From the IMG/VR virus record IMGVR_UViG_3300029787_000042, positions 1 to 57,950 of that record: DNA of 57,950 nt, one strand, 5' to 3'. Position numbers and translations under genes: made by a program. The notes beneath the pieces are model-generated. The model was not told the DNA's origin. It did not search any database and saw only the letters and a program-made list of their open reading frames with translations. Shown here piece by piece: positions 16,146 through 26,379 of the stretch. The stretch comes from a virus. Each line of letters opens with the position of its first letter. Position 1 is the stretch's first letter.

Positions 16146-19100
16146 ATGGCCTTATATGAAGTACAGGGGCCAGATGGCGTTGTGTACGAAGTAGAGGGAC
16201 CAGAAGGCGCTTCAGATTCACAGCTTATAAATGCCCTACAAATGCATCTTGGTAGTACATCCGTGTCTCCTGTACCCACGCCTGTCTCCTCCCCTACTAG
16301 TAAACGAAAGACCTTTGAAGAACTTAAACAAGAAGAGTTAGACAAAATAAGGTCAAGAAGAATAATTGAACCTGAAGACACCGGATTTTTTGAAAACTTA
16401 GCTCTTGGTACAGGTGCAGGTTTTGTCGGTACAGGAGAAAGCATAGCATTAGGTGCAGCTACTGTCTTAGAGGAAGAGGCGGAGACAGAGGCCCGTAAAA
16501 AAATACAAGAGGCGTTTGAACAATATACTCCAGAAGGTGGAGATAAAGATTCTTTTGCCTATGGACTTGGAAGTGCGCTAGGATCTATAGGAGGTTTTGG
16601 TCTTGGCTCCGCAGCAATTGCAGGTACGGCAGGGTTAGCGGGATTGTCTGCCCCCGCAGCGGCGGTTGCAGGTGGTCTTGGTGTAGCAGCATTAGGCGTA
16701 GGTGCTTCTAGAGGCGAACAAAGTGAACGTGCGCGAGCCGCAGGAGCCTCTGTAGAAGAACGAGAAGATGCAGTAAACTCAGTGCTTATAAACATAGCAG
16801 GAGCCTCAGAAGCAATACCTTTAACACGATTGTTTAGAACTGTAGACATACCTATGTTAGGTAAAGTCATAGACAACATTGGTCCTAAAAAAACTGAAGG
16901 TATAGGGGCTACACTATATAACGCAGGGCTAACAGGTGGTATAGAAGGCATTCAAGAAGTAGGTCAACAAATAGCGCAAAATTTAACTGAACAAGAATAC
17001 AATGCCCTTGCTAAAACCTTTGAAGGCACAGGAGAGTCTTTTACTTATGCTTCTATTGCCGCAGGTTTACTTGACTTATTCTTTGGTAGAAGAAAACGAG
17101 CTGACATAACTAGAGATGACGCAAGTACAGATCCTTTAAGTTCTTTTACTAAAGATGAAGACATTGAAGGGCTATTACCTGCGCCATCTGATGATATATT
17201 AGTAAGTCCTACTGGAGAAGCCTTTACACGCGAACAAGAAGAAGAAGTTAGAAGATCGCAAGAAAGATCCAGAAGAGAACAAGAAGCAGAAGATGAAATA
17301 ACATTAGGAGACATGCCTAGTGCCGCAGTGCGCATACCTAGAGAACAACGCGATTTATTTCCCGAAGAACTAGAACAAGCAGAAAGAACAAGCCCTACTG
17401 AAATTAGTGATGTTGAAATAGCTGACGCTATGGCGGAACGTGCTGCTGAAGAAGAAAGAACAAGACGTATAGAAGACGATGATCAGATAAAAGAACAACC
17501 TGACGTAATAGACGAGGTTAGATACTCTGATTTTCAAGATCGTACAATAGCAGAAAGAACCGCTGCTGAAGATATTGAATTAGCAGAAATGCAACGTCAA
17601 GAGGATGCGGCTAAAGAAGCTGACGATTTAGAAATACAACGCATGGTTATTGCTGATGAAGATAAGGCAGGTTTGCAAGATATAGAAGCGCAAATAAAAG
17701 AACGTAGACCAAGTGACCCGCAACAACCTGCACTTAAAGATGTACAAAGAAAACAAAGAACTAGACGTAGACCTCAAACATTAGCTGACACCGTTGCTGA
17801 ACCTAGGACATTAGACAGTGCGCCTGAAATAGCAGACGTAGGAAAGATATTAAAAGATGCTAACATATCAGAAGCAACGCAAGCCCTAATACCTGACTCT
17901 TTAAAAACTAAACCTAAACAAAGACTCAACGCAACTGATACTGGAGACGTTTTTACACCGCCCCGGAAAACTCCAAAGAAAGCTACTACACCTAAACAAG
18001 TTAAGACTGAAGTAGAAGCTCCTGTTGATATTAGTTCTGACATAAGGGGAAGTATAGAGTTTCCCACTGCCGTACCTCGTGGCGCAGAGTTTACTAACCC
18101 TAATGATGTGACAGCTATAAATACATTACTTAATAAGAAAATACCTCGTGATGAAAAAGGCGTTGAACAAACTGCCCAAACATACCTTAAAAGATTTAAA
18201 CGCCCTGCTGACGCTTTTACAGCTATAGCTTTTGAAATTGCAGAAAACACACCTAAGTTTAGAGCACAAAAAGACACTCCTACTTCTGAAAAAGCTAAGT
18301 TTGCTGGTACAGGTGGCTTTAATACTAAGGCTACATTGCAGTGGATAGAAAATAATTTAAGTCCTGACGCTAAAACTGAAATAGATAGACGTATTGTAGA
18401 ACAACAAAAAGAATCAACTAAAGTAGAAAAAGATGTTACAACGCGAGCTAAACAAGAACAAGAAGGTACTAAGATAAAACAACGTGATACTAAAACTGCT
18501 ATAGCAGTAGACAGTGCTACAGATGGTAAAGCAAAAGTTGTTGGTACGTCCAAACCTAAAAAGAAAGCTGAAAGAGTAGTTAAAGAAACTCCTAGAGCAG
18601 AGAGAAAACTAAGTAAAGAAGAGCAAGAATTAGCGCGTGTAGCTGAGATAGTAGAAAGGGTACAGGGTAAAAGAGGTAAAAATGCAAAGCCTGCATTAGA
18701 TAGAACCATGCCCCCTGCAAAGCTAAAAGAAAAGCTTGCTACGGATACACAAAAGTTTTTGGATGCAGGGGGAGAGATAGACGTACTTAATTTAAAAGTT
18801 ACTCCCGAAACCATTGTGGAGTTAGACTCAGACATACCTAAATCAGTAATAACTTTATTACGTAGTGGAGATATTAAAGGCGCTTTAGAAGAATTAGCTA
18901 AAGTGTCCACAGACAAACGTGTTAAGCAAATAGCTAAAGCACTAGCGAATAACATGGGTACAACTAAGATTAAAATAGGTAAGTTGGGAGAGGACACATT
19001 AGGACAGTTTGACCCTAAGAATAATACTATAACCCTAGATTCTACTAATGGTATGACTATTCATACCTTACTGCATGAGGCTACTCACGCGGCTACTATG

Positions 19101-22100
19101 TCTGTGTTATCTAACAAAGGTCACCCTGTCACTAAACAACTACAGAAGCTATACGACTCGGTATTACCTTTACTTGATACTACTTATGGAGCTACAAATT
19201 TAGAAGAGTTTGTAGCGGAGGTGTTTAGTAACCCTACTTTTCAGCATAGGTTGTCTCAAATAACTACTAAAGGCGAGTCTATATCAGCGTTACAAAAGTT
19301 TTTACGTGTTATAACTAACTTTATTCGTAGCCTTATAGGCATGGATACTAAACCTGTAGATTCTGCATTGGATTCCGCTGATGCATCAATAGAAGCTATA
19401 TTATACCCATCTCCTGAAACTCGTAACATAGGCGCATTTTATAACCTTACTCCTAAAGGAATACAGAAAATATTAGATAAGGTGGTAGAAGGAGGAAGAT
19501 CTTTAAGTAAAAATATAAAAGAACGTAAAGAACTTAGTGCTTCAGGAAAAAGAAGTTTTTTTAATCAGTTTTTAGATTTTTTAAGTGGTACGTCTCCTGA
19601 CATAGCTAAAAACCTACTATTAGGTTTTAGTAATACCTTGGTATTAGGGGAAGTAGCAAGAGAAGCAGGGTTTAAAAATTTAGTTATAGATATGCATGAA
19701 GCATTTCTTAGGGGTAGAAGGCGCATTGCCAAAAGTAATGAGGAAGTATACAAACTTCTAGAGAAGGTAGATGGACTACTAGCCTCAGAAAACAAACTTA
19801 AAGGACTGCTAAATAAAATAGCTTTAAGCACTGAGTATGGAGCTACTATATATCAAGTAGACCCTAGACTAACGGAAACTGAAGCTACAAAACGTTATGG
19901 TAAAGACCCAGAAAAAATGCGTGTGTGGAAAGCACAACGTGGAGATTGGAACGCTTTAGGTGAAAAAGGGCAAGAAGCTTACATATTATTACAAGAACAC
20001 TACAAAAAGAAGTATGAAGAACTTAAAGCCACTATTAATGGCGAGCTAGAGAACTTAATGCTTGCATCTGAAAGTAAAGATAGCACTCCTACCGAACAAC
20101 AAAAAGCCAACGTTAAGGCTGCGACAGATTCATTAAAGACGCAAGTTTACAATAAGTTATTTGAGTCGGCAGAGTTAGAAGTATACTTTCCTTTAGTGCG
20201 TGAAGGCGACTACAAGCTATCCTATAGGGTCAAAGAACCTGCGATTAAAGGTGGTACTGATTACGTAGTGTTAATGTTCGGATCTGAGAAAGAACGTAAA
20301 GTAGCAGAAGCGGCACTTAAAAAAGAATCTAATGTAATAAATTCTAGTATAGAGAAACAAGACCCTGAAACCCAATTATATAAGGCTTTTGACAAAGCTC
20401 CTTCTAGTTCTTTTGTAGCCCAAACGCTGCAAATACTAAATGCTAACAACATAAGTAAAGACACGCAAAGCCAAGTATTAAAATTATTTGTTGAGTCTTT
20501 ACCTCAAACATCTTTTGCTAAGTCTTTACAAAAACGTCAGAATATTGAAGGGTTTATACCTGATGTGTTTGATGGTGTGCGTATAAAAGGAATTTCTTTA
20601 GGACACCAAATAGCTCGTTTACAAACGAACAATGAATTAAAGCGTATATACCAAAGTATAGAAGATACCGCTTGGCAAGAAAGTAATCCTGTACCGGAAA
20701 AGGAATTTAATAGATTGAAGCTTGAAGTTGGTAGGCGTGTAAACTTTGCTATCATGGGAGCTAAAAACAAAAACATAGAAAATTATGCTAGGTTGGCTAA
20801 TCAAATAGCTTTCTTATATACAATAGCTACTAACCCCTCATCCGCAATAATCCAAACTGCTCAAGTGCCCATGATAGTATACCCGTTGTTGGGCGCTAGG
20901 TATGGGTATGGTAAGGCAGAAGAGGCGGTACGTGAAGGCGCAAGACTAGCTATGGGATCTGCGGATTATATATCTCCTAAGATGGATGATAACTATAATG
21001 TTAGCGACACAGGTGAATTTACTGTAAAGAAAGAAGTTATAGAAAAAATTAGAAAAGCCTTTAAGGGCAGACCTAAAAAAGCAGATAGAATAATAGCAGA
21101 GATAGAAAACTTAATTCCTTTAGTAAAAGCTTCTTTAGAGTATTCTGCGTTACATAGAGGGTACGTGGCTGACCAGTTAAATTTAGATGAATATGTCAGT
21201 AAACCTTCTCCTAAGGGGCTAGCTTTAAAAGAAAGAGGTGAAAGTACTTTAAATTACATAACTTCTAAAGGAGCTATACCTTTTACTGCGGCGGACAAAT
21301 TTAATAGGCAAACCACATTAATAGCTACATACAATTTAGTATTAAAAGATATGAACGATAGCAAAGCCGCAGGGAAAAAATACTATAGTCATAGAGAAGG
21401 AAAGATGATGACTGTCCCTGCGACTAGAAGTGAAGCTATGCGGCAAGCGGCTAGGGATGCTAACCATTTTGCGGACAGGTCAAACGGAGGAACTGTTATA
21501 GAAACAGGGGCAAGGTATGCCCAACAAGATCTTAGACGTGTAGCTATGATGTATAAAAACTACGGTTTAGCCATGAACTACCTAATGATACGTTCTATAT
21601 TTAGGTCTTTAGATGGGCAGGTTGACGCTAAAGCTAGACGAGTAGCGGCAAAACAAATATTAGGAATAACTTTAGCTTCTATATTCTTTGCAGGCGTAAG
21701 AGGCGCTCCTTTTATTGGAATGGCTATACTTATAGCAGACCAATTCTTAGAACCTGATGAGGAAGATGCCGAAACGATAATGCGTAAGACTTTAGGAGAG
21801 ATGGCTTATAAAGGGCCAGTGTCTTATATAACAGGTGTGGATGTTAGTACAAGGTTAAAGTTAAATGATTTATTTATACAAGAGAACAGATTTTCTCAAG
21901 ATGATTCTTTAGAAGAGCAAGCATTTCGGTATGTGGGTGGCCCTGCGTGGAGTACAGCTAAAAGATTTTACCGAGCAGGTCAAGATGCTCGTGCTGGAAA
22001 CTATGTAAGAGCTATAGAAGGAACAGTTCCTCAAGGCATAACTAATCTAGTAACTGTATTTAGACAACGCTTCTTAGAAGATGGAATGAAGACTAGAAGA

Positions 22101-22481
22101 GGAGATGTCATTTTAGAAGATGTAACTTGGGGAGAGGATTTTGCAAAGATAATAGGGTTTCCTTCTACCAGATATACCTTCCAACAAGATTTTGCTAGAG
22201 TAGAGAAAGGCATGCAGAAAGCCATAAAAGAAAAAAAATCAAAATTACAAAAAAGGTATTTTGTTGCGGAGAGATTTGGAGATTGGGATGAACTATCAAA
22301 GGTTGTGGATGAGATGGATGAATTTAATATTAAACATCCTAGTGTAGCTATAACTCTAGAATCTCTTGAAAGGTCATTAAAATCTCACGAAAGAACTTCA
22401 GGAGTTATGCAAGGAGGAGTTTTGTATAACCCTAAACTGGAAGAAGAAAGACAACGCAGACTAGATGAATATAAGAAATAA
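16146..22481 (+). CDS. giant polyvalent-type ejected protein with zinc-metallopeptidase domain (2111 aa)
   Basis: 2111 aa, starting 3 nt after the 626-aa gene. Residues 1-35 form a compact domain (YEVQGPDGVVYEVEGPEG). Residues ~130-190 are hydrophobic and Gly/Ala-rich, possibly membrane-active. Residues ~350-860 are charged and mostly disordered or coiled. A zincin motif HEATH occupies 977-981, with a downstream E-E-F-V-A-E (E1020/E1021/E1025) able to give the third ligand. The C-terminal third (~1700-2030; NHFADRSNGG, then RVAMMYKNYGLAMNY) resembles the LPD38-type domain of phage polyvalent proteins. Such proteins are packaged and injected with DNA, so I infer entry into the host and proteolysis of a host target or self-processing. 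Target unknown. It ends just before a terminator. Confidence 0.78.
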   Translation: MALYEVQGPDGVVYEVEGPEGASDSQLINALQMHLGSTSVSPVPTPVSSPTSKRKTFEELKQEELDKIRSRRIIEPEDTGFFENLALGTGAGFVGTGESIALGAATVLEEEAETEARKKIQEAFEQYTPEGGDKDSFAYGLGSALGSIGGFGLGSAAIAGTAGLAGLSAPAAAVAGGLGVAALGVGASRGEQSERARAAGASVEEREDAVNSVLINIAGASEAIPLTRLFRTVDIPMLGKVIDNIGPKKTEGIGATLYNAGLTGGIEGIQEVGQQIAQNLTEQEYNALAKTFEGTGESFTYASIAAGLLDLFFGRRKRADITRDDASTDPLSSFTKDEDIEGLLPAPSDDILVSPTGEAFTREQEEEVRRSQERSRREQEAEDEITLGDMPSAAVRIPREQRDLFPEELEQAERTSPTEISDVEIADAMAERAAEEERTRRIEDDDQIKEQPDVIDEVRYSDFQDRTIAERTAAEDIELAEMQRQEDAAKEADDLEIQRMVIADEDKAGLQDIEAQIKERRPSDPQQPALKDVQRKQRTRRRPQTLADTVAEPRTLDSAPEIADVGKILKDANISEATQALIPDSLKTKPKQRLNATDTGDVFTPPRKTPKKATTPKQVKTEVEAPVDISSDIRGSIEFPTAVPRGAEFTNPNDVTAINTLLNKKIPRDEKGVEQTAQTYLKRFKRPADAFTAIAFEIAENTPKFRAQKDTPTSEKAKFAGTGGFNTKATLQWIENNLSPDAKTEIDRRIVEQQKESTKVEKDVTTRAKQEQEGTKIKQRDTKTAIAVDSATDGKAKVVGTSKPKKKAERVVKETPRAERKLSKEEQELARVAEIVERVQGKRGKNAKPALDRTMPPAKLKEKLATDTQKFLDAGGEIDVLNLKVTPETIVELDSDIPKSVITLLRSGDIKGALEELAKVSTDKRVKQIAKALANNMGTTKIKIGKLGEDTLGQFDPKNNTITLDSTNGMTIHTLLHEATHAATMSVLSNKGHPVTKQLQKLYDSVLPLLDTTYGATNLEEFVAEVFSNPTFQHRLSQITTKGESISALQKFLRVITNFIRSLIGMDTKPVDSALDSADASIEAILYPSPETRNIGAFYNLTPKGIQKILDKVVEGGRSLSKNIKERKELSASGKRSFFNQFLDFLSGTSPDIAKNLLLGFSNTLVLGEVAREAGFKNLVIDMHEAFLRGRRRIAKSNEEVYKLLEKVDGLLASENKLKGLLNKIALSTEYGATIYQVDPRLTETEATKRYGKDPEKMRVWKAQRGDWNALGEKGQEAYILLQEHYKKKYEELKATINGELENLMLASESKDSTPTEQQKANVKAATDSLKTQVYNKLFESAELEVYFPLVREGDYKLSYRVKEPAIKGGTDYVVLMFGSEKERKVAEAALKKESNVINSSIEKQDPETQLYKAFDKAPSSSFVAQTLQILNANNISKDTQSQVLKLFVESLPQTSFAKSLQKRQNIEGFIPDVFDGVRIKGISLGHQIARLQTNNELKRIYQSIEDTAWQESNPVPEKEFNRLKLEVGRRVNFAIMGAKNKNIENYARLANQIAFLYTIATNPSSAIIQTAQVPMIVYPLLGARYGYGKAEEAVREGARLAMGSADYISPKMDDNYNVSDTGEFTVKKEVIEKIRKAFKGRPKKADRIIAEIENLIPLVKASLEYSALHRGYVADQLNLDEYVSKPSPKGLALKERGESTLNYITSKGAIPFTAADKFNRQTTLIATYNLVLKDMNDSKAAGKKYYSHREGKMMTVPATRSEAMRQAARDANHFADRSNGGTVIETGARYAQQDLRRVAMMYKNYGLAMNYLMIRSIFRSLDGQVDAKARRVAAKQILGITLASIFFAGVRGAPFIGMAILIADQFLEPDEEDAETIMRKTLGEMAYKGPVSYITGVDVSTRLKLNDLFIQENRFSQDDSLEEQAFRYVGGPAWSTAKRFYRAGQDARAGNYVRAIEGTVPQGITNLVTVFRQRFLEDGMKTRRGDVILEDVTWGEDFAKIIGFPSTRYTFQQDFARVEKGMQKAIKEKKSKLQKRYFVAERFGDWDELSKVVDEMDEFNIKHPSVAITLESLERSLKSHERTSGVMQGGVLYNPKLEEERQRRLDEYKK

Positions 22482-22515
22482 AAAACCCCCTACCGTCTCG
22501 GCAACGAATAGGGGG
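22481..22515 (-). terminator. rho-independent terminator of the leftward early operon
   Basis: CCCCCTA (22486-22492) pairs with TAGGGGG (22509-22515) across a 16-nt loop. Read on the - strand the stem is followed by TTTTTTATT, so it terminates leftward transcription just after the 22550-22777 gene. The + strand side lacks a T-run. It lies between the converging early and late blocks. Confidence 0.8.
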
Positions 22516-22549
22516 CAACGGGGAGTAAATCTGAACTATAGAAACTATA

Positions 22550-22777
22550 TCATAGAGTACGCCACACACGCACACCTAATTTCTCGTTTTCAGTTCTTAC
22601 TCTAAACTCCCCGGTCCAAGACTTATTCTTGAATATCTCCTTAACTTGTTTTAGTGTCTTATCTGTATTTACACAAGGTACAAAGACAGAAGCACCTATT
22701 ACCATGTTATCCCAATTAACGACTATCTTTACACCATCAGGATTGAGGTCGTCAATCTTCAGCATGCTCTGGCCCAT
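22550..22777 (-). CDS. hypothetical small protein, last gene of the early operon
   Basis: 75 aa, alpha/beta, with conserved-looking blocks DDLNPDGVKIVVNWDNMVIG and SWTGEFRVRTENEK. It overlaps the end of the primase-helicase gene by 26 nt; an internal Met at codon 5 would still overlap. Translational coupling to the primase suggests a DNA-replication accessory role, but I recognise no family. Followed by the terminator at 22481-22515. Confidence 0.7.
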   Translation of the reverse strand: MGQSMLKIDDLNPDGVKIVVNWDNMVIGASVFVPCVNTDKTLKQVKEIFKNKSWTGEFRVRTENEKLGVRVWRTL

Positions 22778-25571
22778 CTATACTTACACCAGAACAGTCT
22801 ATAGCTATGACCCTAGTAGCAGGTAGTTGAGTAGACGTGCCTTTAGTAAGTCTTATTACTACTGGTTTGGCATTCATCTTTTCTTTAAGGTCTTGAATAA
22901 AAGACCCGTAGTTTATCTGTTGTTTGCCGCACCATTTCTTTAATTGTTTTGGTACTAGGTATGCCATCTTAGTATCTGTTTCATACCTACCTACTAACCT
23001 AACTTTAGGATCTAACTCAGGTATGATTAATCCATCAAGACCGTTATCCTGACCTTTACGTAAATCGTCAGTGCTTTGGATTTTTAGTATGCTACCCCAA
23101 TGCTCGTGGATATAACTATTTAAAGTATCGTGCACAGGAGTGTTCATATCGCTAACGGCCCTCATATTTTCTGCTAATAACTTTAACACGTAGGCTTTTA
23201 GCTTTTTCATATTGTAGTTAACAAGCCCTAGACGTTTAGCTATTATCAATCCTGTAAGCGTAGCCGCTACCCCTGCTGACCAAAATCTATTCTCAGAAGT
23301 TAAGTTAGCTTCCTTATCAATCTTTATTTGTACTCTTTGTAGTAGAGCTTTTACTTCATCTAAATTATTAATTATAAACTGTATATATATCTTACCTGCT
23401 ACACCATGCACTTTCTTGATCCTTGCTTGGTGTGCATCTGTTTCTTGCTTAGTCTCTGACTTTTTAAACAACTTAACAGCTTTGGTCTCTAATATCCTCT
23501 GTGCCTCTGCCCTCGGTATGGTTTTAAACATACTTACCCTCTCTATAAAACTTGTATTACCAGTGCTCACAGATAACAGGTTCCACGGCTTACCACGAAA
23601 CCTTTCTACATTACTACCACCTGACATTCTGGCACGTTGTTTACCTCCTGATAATTGGTAAGCTAACTGAGATAACACTTCACCACTAGCGTTAGTTAAC
23701 TCGTCAAGGTATAAAGGTAAGTTGTGGTAGACCTCCCCCCTGTTCATTGTAGAGTTATTAGTGTCCTTCTCCTGCATAACAAACCCATCTGGCTCTGCCC
23801 ATACCGATGCCCCTACGAACATGGCGGTAGTCTTACCTTCTCCACCTGTACCATGTATGTGAAACCCTGCGCAAGCTATAGGGGAGAACTCCATCAAAGG
23901 AGCACCGAAAGAAGTCCCTACTATGTATTGGTGTAATTCAAATCCTTCTCTATCGTAGAAGTTAGCCAATAACTTCCATTCATCTAAAGTTCCCTTAGGT
24001 TTAAACAAATCAAACAAACCTGCTGTAGCAGTAGAAGGGGGATTAGATCCTACCCTATCTCCAAATACTTCTTTATCCCCAATAACAAATGATTTGTATG
24101 TATCGTCTGTCCAACCAAATTGTCTGCGGGCCTCATCAGCTACATTAGTAGCCTGTAACTCGTTTACCCATGCTGTTGTATAAGCCATAAGATCGTCCAT
24201 TTTAGTCACTGCCACCCCCTGCATAGACATTTGTTTTCTAAATTCATCACGGGAAGTGACTGCTGTTAAAGGTATTGTAAACTCTCGCACACCATCTACA
24301 GGCAAATGTAAACGCATGACTATAGACTCGCCTACTTCTTGATCGCGTATACGTTTTGTAACATATAAATCGTTATGATATATAAGTCTTTCGTCTATCT
24401 CGCCGTCAGAAGTTTTAGTTCGTAGGTATATACCTCCGTTAGCCCCTCTAAAATAAGGTTTAGGGTATGTAGGTATAGAGTACGTAGCCGTATCACCAAA
24501 CTCATCTTCAGAATCTACAAGAACTTCTACCATATTATCTTCTTTGCTAGCCTCTACCACAGTGCGACCTAGCAATATGGGGGACTTAATTTTGCCCCAA
24601 TGTTTACAATCAGTACATACCTCAGGGTTGAATTCATCAAAAGAAGTACAAAGATACGGCCCTTTTATGTTTTCTAACTTGTCTGCGGTAGCTTCTGGAG
24701 AATAATTAGGATGTTTTTGAGATATAAACTTAGCTCCACTGACGCCGTCAGAACAAAACTTTGCTATTGATAACCCTGCCCTCCACAAAGGCTCACTGCA
24801 ATTTTCTTGGTCAGTGGCTATTATTTTTATCTGCTCACACCCTACACCTGCTATAGTTTTTTCAATGATAGTCTTAAATTTATTATCGTTGTTTTTTATT
24901 AACGCCTCCCTAAACGCGCTAACCCCACCTTCTATCTTTGTAGGAACTGGTATCATATCCATACCAAGTAACTCAGCAAACGCGTCAAAGTCTACAGGCT
25001 TGGGTACATCCCCTACAAAGTAGTCAACAGGAGAAGGAGGGCTAGTCTTATAGTTATGTGTCTTAGGCACTCGTAGTATTCTAGCGGCATCAGCAGTCAC
25101 TGCGGGATCTGCCAAGAGTTTGTGAGTACCACATAACTTCTTTAGGTGTTCTGCTACAGGAACCCAATCAAGTGGAGATACATCTTCAGAGAGAAACCAA
25201 TAAGCATGTACGCCTCGTCCTGAGTTTATAAGCATAGGCTTTGGTAAAGAAAGAGTATTACAAAATTGAGATAATGCTTTTATTGCTTGGTCTTGGTCGG
25301 GGTAGTCTTTGGTAACACCGCAGTCAAGATCAAGGAAAAAAGATTTAAGTTTGTTTACGTTGTTAACTTTACGTGAGTTATCTTCGTTGAATGTTGCTAA
25401 GGCAAAGTAAGTATCATAGCCTTGAGAGTCTAATTTTTGTGCCGCGTCTACCACATGATCTATAGAAGAATAAAACTTTTGAACTCTCCTATCATCTTCT
25501 GTGCGAAATGCAAACACACAGTAGCGACCTTCACTACTAAGAGTATTCTGCAAAAAAGTTTTAGTATCCAT
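22752..25571 (-). CDS. bifunctional AEP-type primase / DUF927 helicase
   Basis: 939 aa. N-terminal primase-polymerase (archaeo-eukaryotic primase) signatures: hDhD at FFLDLDCG (D81, D83), the SxH-like block NSGRGVHAYW (116-125), and DAARILRVP (161-169). A Cys cluster (C308, C319, C322) may bind zinc. C-terminal helicase with Walker A GTGGEGKT (574-581), Walker B YLDE (D623/E624) and a sensor-like STGN (669-672), typical of DUF927. It should lay primers and unwind DNA at the fork, working with the family A polymerase and SSB encoded upstream. The two activities are fused in one chain, a common economy in phages and plasmids. Start at 25571 ATG. Confidence 0.88.
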   Translation of the reverse strand: MDTKTFLQNTLSSEGRYCVFAFRTEDDRRVQKFYSSIDHVVDAAQKLDSQGYDTYFALATFNEDNSRKVNNVNKLKSFFLDLDCGVTKDYPDQDQAIKALSQFCNTLSLPKPMLINSGRGVHAYWFLSEDVSPLDWVPVAEHLKKLCGTHKLLADPAVTADAARILRVPKTHNYKTSPPSPVDYFVGDVPKPVDFDAFAELLGMDMIPVPTKIEGGVSAFREALIKNNDNKFKTIIEKTIAGVGCEQIKIIATDQENCSEPLWRAGLSIAKFCSDGVSGAKFISQKHPNYSPEATADKLENIKGPYLCTSFDEFNPEVCTDCKHWGKIKSPILLGRTVVEASKEDNMVEVLVDSEDEFGDTATYSIPTYPKPYFRGANGGIYLRTKTSDGEIDERLIYHNDLYVTKRIRDQEVGESIVMRLHLPVDGVREFTIPLTAVTSRDEFRKQMSMQGVAVTKMDDLMAYTTAWVNELQATNVADEARRQFGWTDDTYKSFVIGDKEVFGDRVGSNPPSTATAGLFDLFKPKGTLDEWKLLANFYDREGFELHQYIVGTSFGAPLMEFSPIACAGFHIHGTGGEGKTTAMFVGASVWAEPDGFVMQEKDTNNSTMNRGEVYHNLPLYLDELTNASGEVLSQLAYQLSGGKQRARMSGGSNVERFRGKPWNLLSVSTGNTSFIERVSMFKTIPRAEAQRILETKAVKLFKKSETKQETDAHQARIKKVHGVAGKIYIQFIINNLDEVKALLQRVQIKIDKEANLTSENRFWSAGVAATLTGLIIAKRLGLVNYNMKKLKAYVLKLLAENMRAVSDMNTPVHDTLNSYIHEHWGSILKIQSTDDLRKGQDNGLDGLIIPELDPKVRLVGRYETDTKMAYLVPKQLKKWCGKQQINYGSFIQDLKEKMNAKPVVIRLTKGTSTQLPATRVIAIDCSGVSIDGPEHAED

Positions 25572-25606
25572 TATTCACTACCTAAGTCCGAGAGATAGTG
25601 TAGCAG

Positions 25607-25622
25607 GGGTGCCGTCGCACCC
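25607..25622. other. GC hairpin in the primase leader
   Basis: GGGTGC-CGTC-GCACCC forms a perfect 6-bp stem with a 4-nt loop in the 91-nt gap between the SSB-like gene and the primase start. On the + strand it is followed by TTTT, but no + gene precedes it. On the - strand there is no T-run, so it may be a processing or stability element of the early transcript. Confidence 0.5.
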
Positions 25623-25662
25623 TTTTCGGAAGTTCCTAGCTACGTGAAGTGTTGATAAAAGG

Positions 25663-26361
25663 TTAGTCGTCCCACTCATCAACGATTGAGGCCAAGTCCT
25701 TGTCGGCTTCTTTTGGCGCTACTGTTTTTGTTTTAGCGACCTTTTTTGGCTCTTTTACTGGAGCAGGTTCATCTTCAAAAACATCGTCACTTACTTTAGG
25801 TGTAGGTTTAACAGTTTTAAATGGATTATCACTTGCCTCCATTTCAAATCCATCTACTGCACTAAACGGTGATGCAGACTCCAATGGTACATACTTAACA
25901 ACCTGTACTGCGCGTAATCGGATAGATACACCTGCTTCACGCATATAATACGGATAAAATGTTACCGCTACATTGCCTGTACTGCCAGTAGTCAGTTTAA
26001 AATCTTCAGGCAGTTCGGTGCTCTTAGCATCATACTGTTTAGGCCGTGCTGTAGCATCTTTACCATACGCCGCTTTAAGCACGGCTTTACCTACATAAGT
26101 TCCATCTTCTTGTTTATCAAATGGAAAGTCAATCTTATCAGGCCAATTTTTTTCTTTAGCCGCTAAATAAGATTCTGTCATCTTCGCATACAAAGCTTTG
26201 GCTTGATCTTTCTCCATGCGAAACTTTGTTTCATACTTTGCCCCATCATCAAATGGATCACACGGCACACTTTTACCGTTCTCTCCTGCCGCAGAATCAA
26301 ACTTATACGGCTGATTAATACGTGGATAAAGTATTTCTACATTTTCAATAATATAACTCAT
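25663..26361 (-). CDS. single-stranded DNA-binding protein, DUF2815 / gp2.5-like
   Basis: 232 aa. An OB-fold-sized N-terminal domain (~1-165; LYPRINQPYKFDSAAGENGK near the start, VAVTFYPYYMREAGVSIRLR near the end) matches the DUF2815 ssDNA-binding family by recognition. A flexible Lys/Pro/Thr tail (~175-220) ends in the acidic SIVDEWDD, the kind of C-terminus that SSBs such as T7 gp2.5 use to bind polymerase and helicase. It sits beside the primase-helicase gene. It contains SPFSAVDGFE near 165-175, a motif shared with the next upstream gene product. Confidence 0.82.
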   Translation of the reverse strand: MSYIIENVEILYPRINQPYKFDSAAGENGKSVPCDPFDDGAKYETKFRMEKDQAKALYAKMTESYLAAKEKNWPDKIDFPFDKQEDGTYVGKAVLKAAYGKDATARPKQYDAKSTELPEDFKLTTGSTGNVAVTFYPYYMREAGVSIRLRAVQVVKYVPLESASPFSAVDGFEMEASDNPFKTVKPTPKVSDDVFEDEPAPVKEPKKVAKTKTVAPKEADKDLASIVDEWDD

Positions 26362-26379
26362 AACATAAATCCTTAGTTT

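Noticed and set aside
17774-18997. 407-codon open frame on the - strand inside the 2111-aa gene
   Set aside because: Serine/Leu/Val-rich shadow with no motif or ribosome site, opposite a charged coding region with strong codon bias; no promoter or neighbour context.
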